Origin: Nansenia antarctica
Taxonomy: Eukaryota > Chordata > Actinopteri > Argentiniformes > Microstomatidae
DNA length: 64,000 nt
Reading direction: 5' to 3'
NCBI GenBank assembly: GCA_963989245.1
Contig: OZ022354.1
Span: 2,922,050 to 2,986,049, forward strand
Position 1 is the stretch's first letter. Every line of letters starts with the position of its first letter. Positions 1-12,800 of this stretch are shown here, piece by piece. The translations under genes were made by a program, and so were the position numbers. The notes beneath the pieces were generated by a model. The model saw only the letters and a list, made by a program, of their open reading frames with translations, was not told the DNA's origin and did no database searches.

Positions 1-3000
1 TACCTGCTGTCTGGCCAGGAAGGCTGTGTGGTGCCTGTGGAGGACCAGGAGGGCTGTGTGGTGCCTGTGGAGGGCCAGCCTCTCTCTCCTCTGTACAGGT
101 CTCCCGCCCAGCAGAACCTCCGGGAAATACTGCAGGTGACTGGCCCCATACACACACACACACACACGCATACACATACAGCCATGCATGCAGACATACA
201 TACACACATACACACACAGCCATGCACGCACACGCGCACACACATACACACACACACACACATACAAACACACAGCCATGCACGCACACACACAGACAGA
301 CAAAACGCACATAGCTCGTAGCACACGTAGAGATGCACGCATACACACACAGAAAAACGTACACACACACACACGTGCACAGTTCAGAAGTCCAAGTTTA
401 TCTCTCAGCTCAGATACCCTCTCTCTCTCTCCTTTGTTTTTCTACCTTCTTAACTTTTTCACCCAAACTGTTGACTGCGTTCAGCCCTTTCCTCCCTGAC
501 GCTAGTGTCTGTAGGTTGTGGAACCAGCAGCAGTAGATCAGATTAGAAGAGTCGTAACAACCTGTTTTTGTTTTTTCTCTCTCTCTCTCGTTTTCAGAGC
601 AATCTCCAAAGCTATCGCTACAGTTTCGAGGCCTCCGTCATATACAAGAGAACGCAGGTAACCCTTTCAACCCACCTCGGAAACTCAAACGTAACAAAGA
701 TAATAATAATACTAATACTAATAATAATAACATCTTGGATTTCTATACCGCCTTTCAAGGAACCCACGGATGCTTTACAAATGGACAGAAAGACAGTCGG
801 ACGGACAAAAACAGAAAACACAGAGACAACAAAGATTGGGGGCGGGGGAGGTTGGTCAGGTGGTCAGTTTGAGAATCATTTGTTAGTGACTGACTTGATA
901 CGCTCCAGGACTGACGTGGCACACTGTCCTCATGTGTGTCAGCCACCCTAATCTGCTTCCATTGATCAGTGGAACCTTTGGACTCTGGACCCCCCCGGGG
1001 AGATAACAGAACAGAGTGCTGGACTTTGACATGTGACACAGCCTGAGAGAGGAGTTCGGGAGGCCACACAGGTCGTGTGTGTGTCGTCAGAGGGAGGGGG
1101 GTGCTGGACGAGGGTCTTTAGGACCCAAATAATTGTCGTTTCAAAGTAAACTGAAGTATGTGCTCTCCCACTTGATCTCCCTCCTTTTATACTCTGCAAA
1201 TTATCCCCCCTCCCCTCTCTCTCTCTCTCTGCCCCCCCCCCTCTCTCTCTGCCCCCCCCTCCTCTCTCTCTCTCCCCCCTCTCTCTTCCCCCCCTCCTCT
1301 CTCTACCCCTCCCCCCCTCCTCTTTCTCCCCCCCTCCTCTCTCTACCCCTCCCCCCCCCTTCCTCTCTCCCCCCTCTCATCAGTCCCAGGGAGCTGAGGC
1401 AGGCCAGGCGGAGGTGTGGTTGGTGGTGACAGACGCCTCTCTGCAGGAGGAGGAGGAGGAGGGGTTGTCTCAGTGCAGCAGGCGAACGCTCTCCGTGTGC
1501 GTGACCACTTCCTGCGCGCTCGCTTCCTCCGTGGCCACGGCCATGAGCACAGCCACCACCTTCCGCTTGGCCTTCAGAGACGCGGTCAGAGAGAACGGTG
1601 ATACATCATCCCTTCTTCTGCTTCTAACAAGCTCAGGGTCAAAGAAATACAACTAGTACACTCCATACACTCCATCTACTCTTGATATTGTGTCGAACGG
1701 AACCCAATGACATAGTCCCTGGATTTCCAACCCCAAGGTGAATCAAGCACACCTCAAATACTTTGTGTCCCGTCCAGCCATAGTAGCCTAGAGGTTAGAG
1801 AGGCAGGTAGTCTAGCCCCCTTTACTTCTCAAGTTCTAGTCCTAGCGTGGTCCTGTGCTGCAACGCGTAGTGGTGGTGTAGCGGATAGTGAGTTGGACTG
1901 GTGATCAGGAGATCTTGAGTTCAGATCCCACCTGGGAACACCACCACTAGTGTGTCCTTGAGTAAGACCTGGGAACACCACCACTAGTGTGTCCTTGAGT
2001 AAGACCTGGGAACACCACCACTAGTGTGTCCTTGAGTAAGACCTGGGAACACCACCACTAGTGTGTCCTTGAGTAAGACCTGGGAACACCACCACTAGTG
2101 TGTCCTTGAGTAAGACCTGGGAACACCACCACTAGTGTGTCCTTGAGTAAGACACTCAGCCCTAAGTTACTCCAGGGAGACTGTCCCTGTCCTCTCTAAT
2201 TGTAAGTCGCTTTGGATAAAAATGTCTGCTAAATGGTTCAAATAAATAATGACCCTGCCGCTGCTCTGTGGCCAGGTGTGATGCTGTGCGTGGGTCAGTC
2301 GGTGGTGCAGCTGCCACCTCCTCCGTCTGAGTGCAGCCCAGAGGACCCGGCCAGCCCCTGGGCCCAGCCTCTGAGGCTAGACCCCCTCGGTCCTGGAACA
2401 CCACCCAACTCTCTCTGCACACTCTCAGGTCAGTACCTCCATGTCCCTCGGTCCTGGAACACCACCCAACTCTCTGCTGCACACTCTCGGGGGGGTATTC
2501 CATCAATGTCGTTAAAGTAAAATCCAGGCTTATTTTTGATAAATCTTGCGAGATTAGAGTGTGATTAGGTTAGAGTTTTTCTTTAGAGACGTTGATGGAA
2601 CACCTCCCAGGTCAGTACATCCATGTCTGTCGTCTACTGGCTTTGAAATCCCCCCTCCTATCCCCTTGATAAAAAATGAGAAAAGAATCAAATAAAAATT
2701 CTTCCTTCTTCTAGCACGATGACTGCCAATGGCCCTTGGCCTGAGCATAGATGACTCTTCCTTCTATGACTGGTGGATAGATGATTCACTTACTTAGTCA
2801 AATGGATTTGTTGTGAGCCGCTTTGGATAATGGCTTCTGCAAAATGCCAAAAATGTAAATGATCAATTCTCTTAAGTCAGGGTTGGGATGAATGTGGTTG
2901 GTGTTGTTGTTGTTGTTGATGGTGGTGGTGGTGGTGGTGTTGTTGGTGTTGTTATTGTTGTTATTGGGGGTGGTGTTGGTGTTGTTGGTGTTGGTGTTGG

Positions 3001-3775
3001 TGGTGGTGGTGGTGTTGTTGTTTCTCCACCACAACTTTGTTGTGGCCATGTTCTTTTTTGGTACGTGTTGCTTGGCGACAGGGCGTCTGGTGGTGATTGG
3101 TGAGTCCATGCGTCCCTCTGTCTGACCGCCACGCTGTCAAGGCCCGTAGATGACGGAGCGGTGGACTCACTGTCCTCCACCACTGAGAACAACTCAAAGA
3201 ATGTACTGGTGGGGTTATAAAGAATGTACTGGTGGGGTTATAAAGAATGTACTGGTGGGGTTATAAAGTGGTAAAGTGCTCAGTGTGTGGTGTGAATGAA
3301 GACTTAGCTGGTCAGATATGGCTATCAGAGTGTCGTCCGATTAGTTGTTGGTAAATGATTCTTGAGTTGCTCAGTCGTTTGTGTGTAAAGATTAAAGCAG
3401 TCGACCTTTAACTGTGATAGTAAGCGTAATCATGTTGATACACTTATATAAGTGTGATTAGGTCATCTTCACTGTCTGCACAGGCTGTTTTATAGTATGT
3501 AAATGTAGGAGGAGAGTCAATCACTGTGATAAGACTAAGACTACATCAGCTTAGTCTGTTACAAGAGGGGGGGCAAAGGTCAACCCAAGGACCCTTGGGT
3601 TCAGGCCTCACCGGCCCGGCCGTGTTTGATCAGCTGGCTGAGAAGTACAAGCTACAAGTTGTCTTTTGCACTCGTAAGCAAGTATCGCACTGTTCTGGCA
3701 GCTTGCCTGCGTGAAAGGCTCACACCGGAATCCAGTGTTTTATCAGTTGGAAAGTCTCTATCTTATGTAAGTGTG

Positions 3776-3846
<71 letters not shown>

Positions 3847-6800
3847 CTACATCTCTGGTTGCTTGGTGAGATGGACAGTTTTGTCAAGGGAGTGAAGGCT
3901 ATCCTTATCACTCTGATAAACATGTTAGAGGCTTACACTCCACCTTCTGGTTTTCGTCTCATTCTATTTACTGTTTTTTATGAAACCATTTTAATTTCAG
4001 CAAAATTGCAAGGAACATGCCAATGGCAAATGGTCATGATCAAAATGGACACGTTGTTAGATCTTTGTGTGTGTGTGTGTGTGACCCATGTTTCTCATAT
4101 GTGACGGCAGCTGGTGAAAGGGGAAACAAATTGGCAACCGACCGAATGTTCAGACTTTTATTCTGAAAAATATAAATAAATGTTAACGTTGTTGAAAGTC
4201 AATGACACACTCGCCAAGTCAACCTAAAATATTGAATGCAATGGATTTGGTGAGTCTGCTAACAATGTAGTGGTTAACAAGGTAGTGGTGGAGATTACGC
4301 ACCAAATTCATTGCGTTGCAGTATTTTGGCTTGACTAGCGACATCGTGCATCATTGATTTTCAACAACGTTGAAATGTATTTACATTTCTCAGAATGAAA
4401 GTCCGAACATTTGGATTGGTTGCTGACTTGTTCCCCCTTTCTCTCTGGCTAGTGGTGATGGTTGTGTTGGTTTACAGGTGTGATAGTGGTGGTTGTGTTG
4501 GTTTACAGGTGTGATAGTGGTGGTGTTGGTTTACAGGTGTGATAGTGGTGGTTGTGTTGGTTTACAGGTGTGATAGTGGTGGTGGTTGTGTTGGTTTACA
4601 GGTGTGATAGTGGTGGTGTTGGTTTACAGGTGTGATAGTGGTGGTTGTGTTGGTTTACAGGTGTGATAGTGGTTGTGTTGGTTTACAGGTGTGATAGTGG
4701 TGGTGTTGGTTTACAGGTGTGATAGTGGTGGTGGTTGTGTTGGTTTACAGGTGTGATAGTGGTGGTGTTGGTTTACAGGTGTGATAGTGGTGGTGGTGGT
4801 TTACAGGTGTGATAGTGGTGGTGGTTGTGTTGGTTTACAGGTGTGATAGTGGTGGTGTTGGTTTACAGGTGTGATAGTGGTGGTGGTTGTGTTGGTTTAC
4901 AGGTGTGATAGTGGTGGTTGTGTTGGTTTACAGGTGTGATAGTGGTGGTTGTGTTGGTTTACAGGTGTGATAGTGGTGGTTGTGTTGGTTTACAGGTGTG
5001 ATAGTGGTGGTGGTTGTGTTGGTTTACAGGTGTGATAGTGGTGGTGTTGGTTTACAGGTGTGATAGTGGTTGTGTTGGTTTACAGGTGTGATAGTGGTGG
5101 TGGTGTTGGTTTACAGGTGTGATAGTGGTGGTTGTGTTGGTTTACAGGTGTGATAGTGGTGGTGGTTGTGTTGGTTTACAGGTGTGATAGTGGTGGTGTT
5201 GGTTTACAGGTGTGATAGTGGTGGTGTTGGTTTACAGGTGTGATAGTGGTGGTGTTGGTTTACAGGTGTGATAGTGGTGGTGTTGGTTTACAGGTGTGAT
5301 AGTGGTGGTGGTGGTGTTGGTTTACAGGTGTGATAGTGGTGGTTGTGTTGGTTTACAGGTGTGATAGTGGTGGTGGTTGTGTTGGTTTACATGTGTGATA
5401 GTGGTGGTTGTGTTGGTTTACAGGTGTGATAGTGGTTGTGTTGGTTTACAGGTGTGATAGTGGTTGTGTTGGTTTACAGGTGTGATAGTGGTGGTGGTGG
5501 TGTTGGTTTACAGGTGTGATAGTGGTGGTGTTGGTTTACAGGTGTGATAGTGGTGGTGTTGGTTTACAGGTGTGATAGTGGTGGTGTTGGTTTACAGGTG
5601 TGATAGTAGTGGTGGTGTTGGTTTACAGGTGTGATAGTGGGCGTTGAGGAGGATACTGCCTGTTCCTGGCCAGAGTGTCACCTGTGTGGAAGCGAGCGCC
5701 TGGAGACTGCCCTGGATAGGCTGTAAGTCTTCACACCCCGACCTTCCTTCACTTCACCTGGACCAAATACACACCTCAATTTGGGCCTGTTCCAAATGGA
5801 GCAAGCTAAGCCTAATCTAGCGCAGCCCAGGTGTTTGACTCATGTGTTGTGAAAAGCTAGCACTGTGGTTTTCATAATAGAAATCTGGGGGCCATTCCAC
5901 TAAAGGTGGATCAGTATAGCGGCGATTGAAATAAATGCGGCGATCAGGCAACTCGAGATTGGAATTCAAGCCTCAGGTGATTCCTCGAACGAGGATCAGG
6001 CTTGTGTGATGAGTGTTCACAGAAGACAGGCTTACAAATCTTCGATATGGGCGCGTGCACGCAGACATAAAGAGCCCAGAAGAGTCGATCTGTCGAAATG
6101 AAGATACTCCACTCTGCAGGGGTCCTACATTTGCGCAGCATTCCCGAATTATTGATCTTTATGAAGACGGAAAAATAAGATGTAAAATAGTGCAATACTG
6201 CCGCAATTAACACTAGAACAGCCGTGAGGTGTTAAACAGCACCAGTGAGTACAAAAAAAAATCTACCTTTGCACTCGATCAAATTTCAGGACCCTCCTTT
6301 CATGACTTTTCCTAGATATGTGCGTTCTACCACCCAGCATCTTTACATTTTCAAAATCGAGTTAGTATAAAGCGATTTTGCAGTATTTCTGTGTGTGTCT
6401 GTGTATTTGCCTTGGGATTCGGCTGCCATATTTTTCTCCAAGGCTGCAATTCTCTTTTATATCAGCAGAGGTAGCAAGGGGGCACACACTGTGCTCAACC
6501 TTCAGGCTTCAGTGCTGAATTAGATACAGTGGATAAGACTGATATTTGTAACATAATGTGTTTATATATAGGCTATATATAGCAATAGTGATACATAAGA
6601 TATGTATATGTACAGACAGTTATGAAAATGATAAACTGTACAGTATGACTTTTACAATCCCTTCAGATTTGTTGGAGCTGAGGTTTTTTTTTCACCCAAG
6701 TTCCATGCAATAGTGATAAGATATTATGATATGTGTAGCCTATGTACAGTTATGAATGATACACTGCACAGTATGTACCTATCAAGCTGTGTGGTATTAC

Positions 6801-9800
6801 ATAGGTACCACAGCAAAGTAGTTCATCAACAAATATTATATAACAAACGGATATTTATAATATTGTATATAATGTCTTTTTTGATGATTATGCCTGTACA
6901 GCGCTGTCAATTTTCAAATAATGCTATAGGCTATATATATATATATATATCTACCCTCCCTCCACCCCCACCCAGAGAGCTTTGGACTGTCTGGATATGA
7001 ACACTTGATCTCTGCACTTTATATTTATATTAATTATGACTCTTGCACTTTGATGTTGGTTTGCACTGTCTTGTCCTGTCTTGCACCTATCCTGCTGTAA
7101 ACCGTGCTCCATTGTTCCAAACCAAATTCCTAACATGTTTACATGTCATGGCAATAAAAGTCTTCTGATTCTGATTCTGATATGAATGTTCAGTTGTGAT
7201 ATGAAGTAGCCAACAATTCTCATGTCGACCATGATAATAATAGGCTACAACAGGGTTGTACATAGATATACGCAGATTCATATTTGGATAGTTGATTTTG
7301 GCACCATTGTATAGTAGCCAATTGCAGAGAGTATACATTATTTTGTTTGTTTACTGCACATTATAAATGAAATGAAAATAGCTGTTGTGAAAAGTGAAAA
7401 TATAGTGTGTTCATGTTGCAGTGAAATCTATTTACATAGATATATCAGATGTGATATTTCTACTACAAACGAACACAGAGAGACAGATAATTCAAGTAAC
7501 ATTTTTATTTACTTGCAATGTTCACGTCAATTCTTCCAAGTAAAAAGTATGGTAATTAATATGAACACCAATATATATTTAAAAAAAGTAGAAAGTGAAT
7601 AGGAGGTCGCCGGAGCGCTCAGCGTGGGCGCTGTCAGGTAGACAGGGCAGGAGAGGCATCAGGCCTGGCCATGGGACAGTCAGCATCCCCAGCACACCGT
7701 TGCTTTTTTTCACCCAAGTTCCATGCAATAGTGATAAGATATTATGATATGTGTAGCCTATGTACAGTTATGAATGATACACTGCACAGTATGTACCTAT
7801 CAAGCTGTGTGGTATTACATAGGTACCACAGCAAAGTAGTTCATCAACAAATATTATATAACAAACGGATATTTATAATATTGTATATAATGTCTTTTTT
7901 GATGATTATGCCTGTACAGCGCTGTCAATTTTCAAATAATGCTATAGGCTATATATATATATATATATATATATATCTACCCTCCCTCCACCCCCACCCA
8001 GAGAGCTTTGGACTGTCTGGATATGAACACTTGATCTCTGCACTTTATATTTATATTAATTATGACTCTTGCACTTTGATGTTGGTTTGCACTGTCTTGT
8101 CCTGTCTTGCACCTATCCTGCTGTAAACCGTGCTCCATTGTTCCAAACCAAATTCCTAACATGTTTACATGTCATGGCAATAAAAGTCTTCTGATTCTGA
8201 TTCTGATATGAATGTTCAGTTGTGATATGAAGTAGCCAACAATTCTCATGTCGACCATGATAATAATAGGCTACAACAGGGTTGTACATAGATATACGCA
8301 GATTCATATTTGGATAGTTGATTTTGGCACCATTGTATAGTAGCCAATTGCAGAGAGTATACATTATTTTGTTTGTTTACTGCACATTATAAATGAAATG
8401 AAAATAGCTGTTGTGAAAAGTGAAAATATAGTGTGTTCATGTTGCAGTGAAATCTATTTACATAGATATATCAGATGTGATATTTCTACTACAAACGAAC
8501 ACAGAGAGACAGATAATTCAAGTAACATTTTTATTTACTTGCAATGTTCACGTCAATTCTTCCAAGTAAAAAGTATGGTAATTAATATGAACACCAATAT
8601 ATATTTTAAAAAAACCACTCGCGTCTGCTCTCTGGGCGACTCATCACAGCAAAATTACGAGTAGTTCTGGTCTCCAACTGTAATGCAGGCTAATTTATAG
8701 GAATAAGTGTGTTCATATGCAAACATATTCAATGGCATGTAATTAGTAGGCCATTGTTTATCACAGATGAATCCTGACAATTGAATGCCATTGAGATTGA
8801 AATTAGTAGGCCATTGTTTATCAGGTGTGTATCAGTCTGTCTCGTTCCAGCGAGTCAACTCGTGTTGACTCAATAAGACATGCGCTTGATGGGGGGAGTG
8901 TTGATGGCTGTCGATCGTTTCCGATCAATGAACAAAGACATCGGGTTCCCCCCGCTCCACCACGTTTCAACGGTGTGTTTCTGTAACCATTTTCTCCTCC
9001 TTGTTGCATAAAACAAATTTAGACCACTATATAAATATAGACCACTATGTATAAATAATAATCCACAGATCTCTTTTGACATCACAACAATGTCAACACA
9101 ATCACAACAGAATCTTATTTTATCCAACCAGGTTTTATATTTTGATTATGACATCATGTCTTTCAACATTGTCACACTTTTCATTACACACATTAGCGGC
9201 ATCAAAAATGATGTGCTGGGCGTGCGAGGGAGCGTGCTTATTCTGGCAGATTGTGAAATATTAAAACCAATAACATTCTGAATGATTTATCATTCTGTAC
9301 TCTTTCTCTCCTTTCTTTCATGTATTTTCTTTTCTTTTTCTCAATTAGTAGTCTCCTAATCTCGCTACAGTTTGAGCGAGACTGTAACTGTCATTGTTTG
9401 AATGAATGAATGAATGGTCTTTATTTGTCATTGATATAGTACAGGTACCAAACAACGAAATTTGGGAGGGGGGGCTCCCCTGGTGCTAGGAAACTAGGTG
9501 CTAGGAACTGGTGCTATAACTGTGTTCATGTTATAATGTTTAGTGAACGAACAATTGTTGGGTGTTTGCCACAAATCGGAATTCTCTTGCCGTGAAATGT
9601 GTACATCAAATAACATGATGTCGACGATCTACTAGAACTGCGGGACGACTGCAATGTAGCTACCACTTGACTTCATACAATCACTTGATGCACGGGGGAG
9701 GGTAATCTTATTGATCGTTTTCCATTAGCAAACAATAGCTGCCAATTCATGAGCGAGCCAAGCGGGTTTCAAAGCTGCCAAGCAGGTTTCAACGCTTACA

Positions 9801-12800
9801 CGCTTACAGCAGTCGATTGTCTGCTGATGTTACGGGCACGGCCGGCGTGAAGTTCACGATAAACAGACTTTATCACTGTGAAGCTCATAACTATGATAAC
9901 ACAATATTGCAATATTTATTACTATTATTTTTGTATAATAATAATCAACCATCATTCGTTAGTAATGAAAACTCCTGCAGTTCCGATCAATCTCCTCTCC
10001 ACTTTACACATTACATAACCAACATCTCTTTTGACATCACAACAATGTCAACACAATCACAACAGAATCTTATTTTATCCAACCAGGTTTTATATTTTGA
10101 TTATGACATCATGTCTTTCAACATTGTCACACTTTTCATTACACACATTAGCGGCATCAAAAATGATGGGCTGGGCGTGCGAGGGAGCGTGCTTATTCTG
10201 GCAGATTGTGAAATATTAAAACCAATAACATTCTGAATGATTTATCATTCTGTACTCTTTCTCTCCTTTCTTTCATGTATTTTCTTTTCCTTTTCTCAAT
10301 TAGTAGTCTCCTAATCTCGCTACAGTTTGAGCGAGACTGTAACTGTCATTGTTTGAATGAATGAATGGTCTTTATTTGTCATTGATATAGTACAGGTACC
10401 AAACAACGAAATTTGGGAGGGGGGGCTCCCCTGGTGCTAGGAAACTAGGTGCTAGGAACTGGTGCTATAACTGTGTTCATGTTATAATGTTTAGTGAACG
10501 AACAATTGTTGGGTGTTTGCCACAAATCGGAATTCTCTTGCCGTGAAATGTGTACATCAAATAACATGATGTCGACGATCTACTAGAACTGCGGGACGAC
10601 TGCAATGTAGCTACCACTTGACTTCATACAATCACTTGATGCACGGGGGAGGGTAATCTTATTGATCGTTTTCCATTAGCAAACAATAGCTGCCAATTCA
10701 TGAGCGAGCCAAGCGGGTTTCAAAGCTGCCAAGCAGGTTTCAACGCTTACACGCTTACAGCAGTCGATTGTCTGCTGATGTTACGGGCACGGCCGGCGTG
10801 AAGTTCACGATAAACAGACTTTATCACTGTGAAGCTCATAACTATGATAACACAATATTGCAATATTTATTACTATTATTTTTGTATAATAATAATCAAC
10901 CATCATTCGTTAGTAATGAAAACTCCTGCAGTTCCGATCAATCTCCTCTCCACTTTACACATTACATAACCAACATCTCTTTTGACATCACAACAATGTC
11001 AACACAATCACAACAGAATCTTATTTTATCCAACCAGGTTTTATATTTTGATTATGACATCATGTCTTTCAACATTGTCACACTTTTCATTACACACATT
11101 AGCGGCATCAAAAATGATGGGCTGGGCGTGCGAGGGAGCGTGCTTATTCTGGCAGATTGTGAAATATTAAAACCAATAACATTCTGAATGATTTATCATT
11201 CTGTACTCTTTCTCTCCTTTCTTTCATGTATTTTCTTTTCCTTTTCTCAATTAGTAGTCTCCTAATCTCGCTACAGTTTGAGCGAGACTGTAACTGTCAT
11301 TGTTTGAATGAATGAATGGTCTTTATTTGTCATTGATATAGTACAGGTACCAAACAACGAAATTTGGGAGGGGGGGCTCCCCTGGTGCTAGGAAACTAGG
11401 TGCTAGGAACTGGTGCTATAACTGTGTTCATGTTATAATGTTTAGTGAACGAACAATTGTTGGGTGTTTGCCACAAATCGGAATTCTCTTGCCGTGAAAT
11501 GTGTACATCAAATAACATGATGTCGACGATCTACTAGAACTGCGGGACGACTGCAATGTAGCTACCACTTGACTTCATACAATCACTTGATGCACGGGGG
11601 AGGGTAATCTTATTGATCGTTTTCCATTAGCAAACAATAGCTGCCAATTCATGAGCGAGCCAAGCGGGTTTCAAAGCTGCCAAGCAGGTTTCAACGCTTA
11701 CACGCTTACAGCAGTCGATTGTCTGCTGATGTTACGGGCACGGCCGGCGTGAAGTTCACGATAAACAGACTTTATCACTGTGAAGCTCATAACTATGATA
11801 ACACAATATTGCAATATTTATTACTATTATTTTTGTATAATAATAATCAACCATCATTCGTTAGTAATGAAAACTCCTGCAGTTCCGATCAATCTCCTCT
11901 CCACTTTACACATTACATAACCAACATCTCTTTTGACATCACAACAATGTCAACACAATCACAACAGAATCTTATTTTATCCAACCAGGTTTTATATTTT
12001 GATTATGACATCATGTCTTTCAACATTGTCACACTTTTCATTACACACATTAGCGGCATCAAAAATGATGGGCTGGGCGTGCGAGGGAGCGTGCTTATTC
12101 TGGCAGATTGTGAAATATTAAAACCAATAACATTCTGAATGATTTATCATTCTGTACTCTTTCTCTCCTTTCTTTCATGTATTTTCTTTTCCTTTTCTCA
12201 ATTAGTAGTCTCCTAATCTCGCTACAGTTTGAGCGAGACTGTAACTGTCATTGTTTGAATGAATGAATGAATGGTCTTTATTTGTCATTGATATAGTACA
12301 GGTACCAAACGACGAAATTTGGGAGGGGGGGCTCCCCTGGTGCTAGGAAACTAGGTGCTAGGAACTGGTGCTATAACTGTGTTCATGTTATAATGTTTAG
12401 TGAACGAACAATTGTTGGGTGTTTGCCACAAATCGGAATTCTCTTGCCGTGAAATGTGTACATCAAATAACATGATGTCGGCGATCTACTAGAACTGCGG
12501 GACGACTGCAATGTAGGCTACCATATCATACCGTTTTATATTGAAAAATATGATGGTAAATAAATACATGTGGGACCGATGTATGATGGCAGAGGTGTGG
12601 TGTGTATCAGTCAGTCTTGTTCCAGTGATAAGACATGCGCTCTGATCAATGAACAGAGATCGGGTTTCCCCCGGGTGTGTTGGGTGTTCACGCTTCTTGC
12701 GTGACATCGCCCTCCAGCGATCTTTGTGCGTCAGTACACTCTTCTCTATGTTAAACTATCATAGTGCTGAAGCACACCTCATCGCGCTTGAATAAGGTCG

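Noticed and set aside
2798..3197. Several ORFs over the GTT/GGT repeat
   Set aside because: Poly-Asn/Thr/Pro/Val products of a trinucleotide repeat.
4455..5640. CRISPR-like array of regular repeats
   Set aside because: Units are contiguous with no unique spacers, lengths vary by triplets, and the context is a vertebrate intron.
9817..12138. Repeated 139-residue ORF in the 951-bp units
   Set aside because: No domain, low-complexity Asn/Leu composition, and identity between copies is explained by recent tandem duplication.
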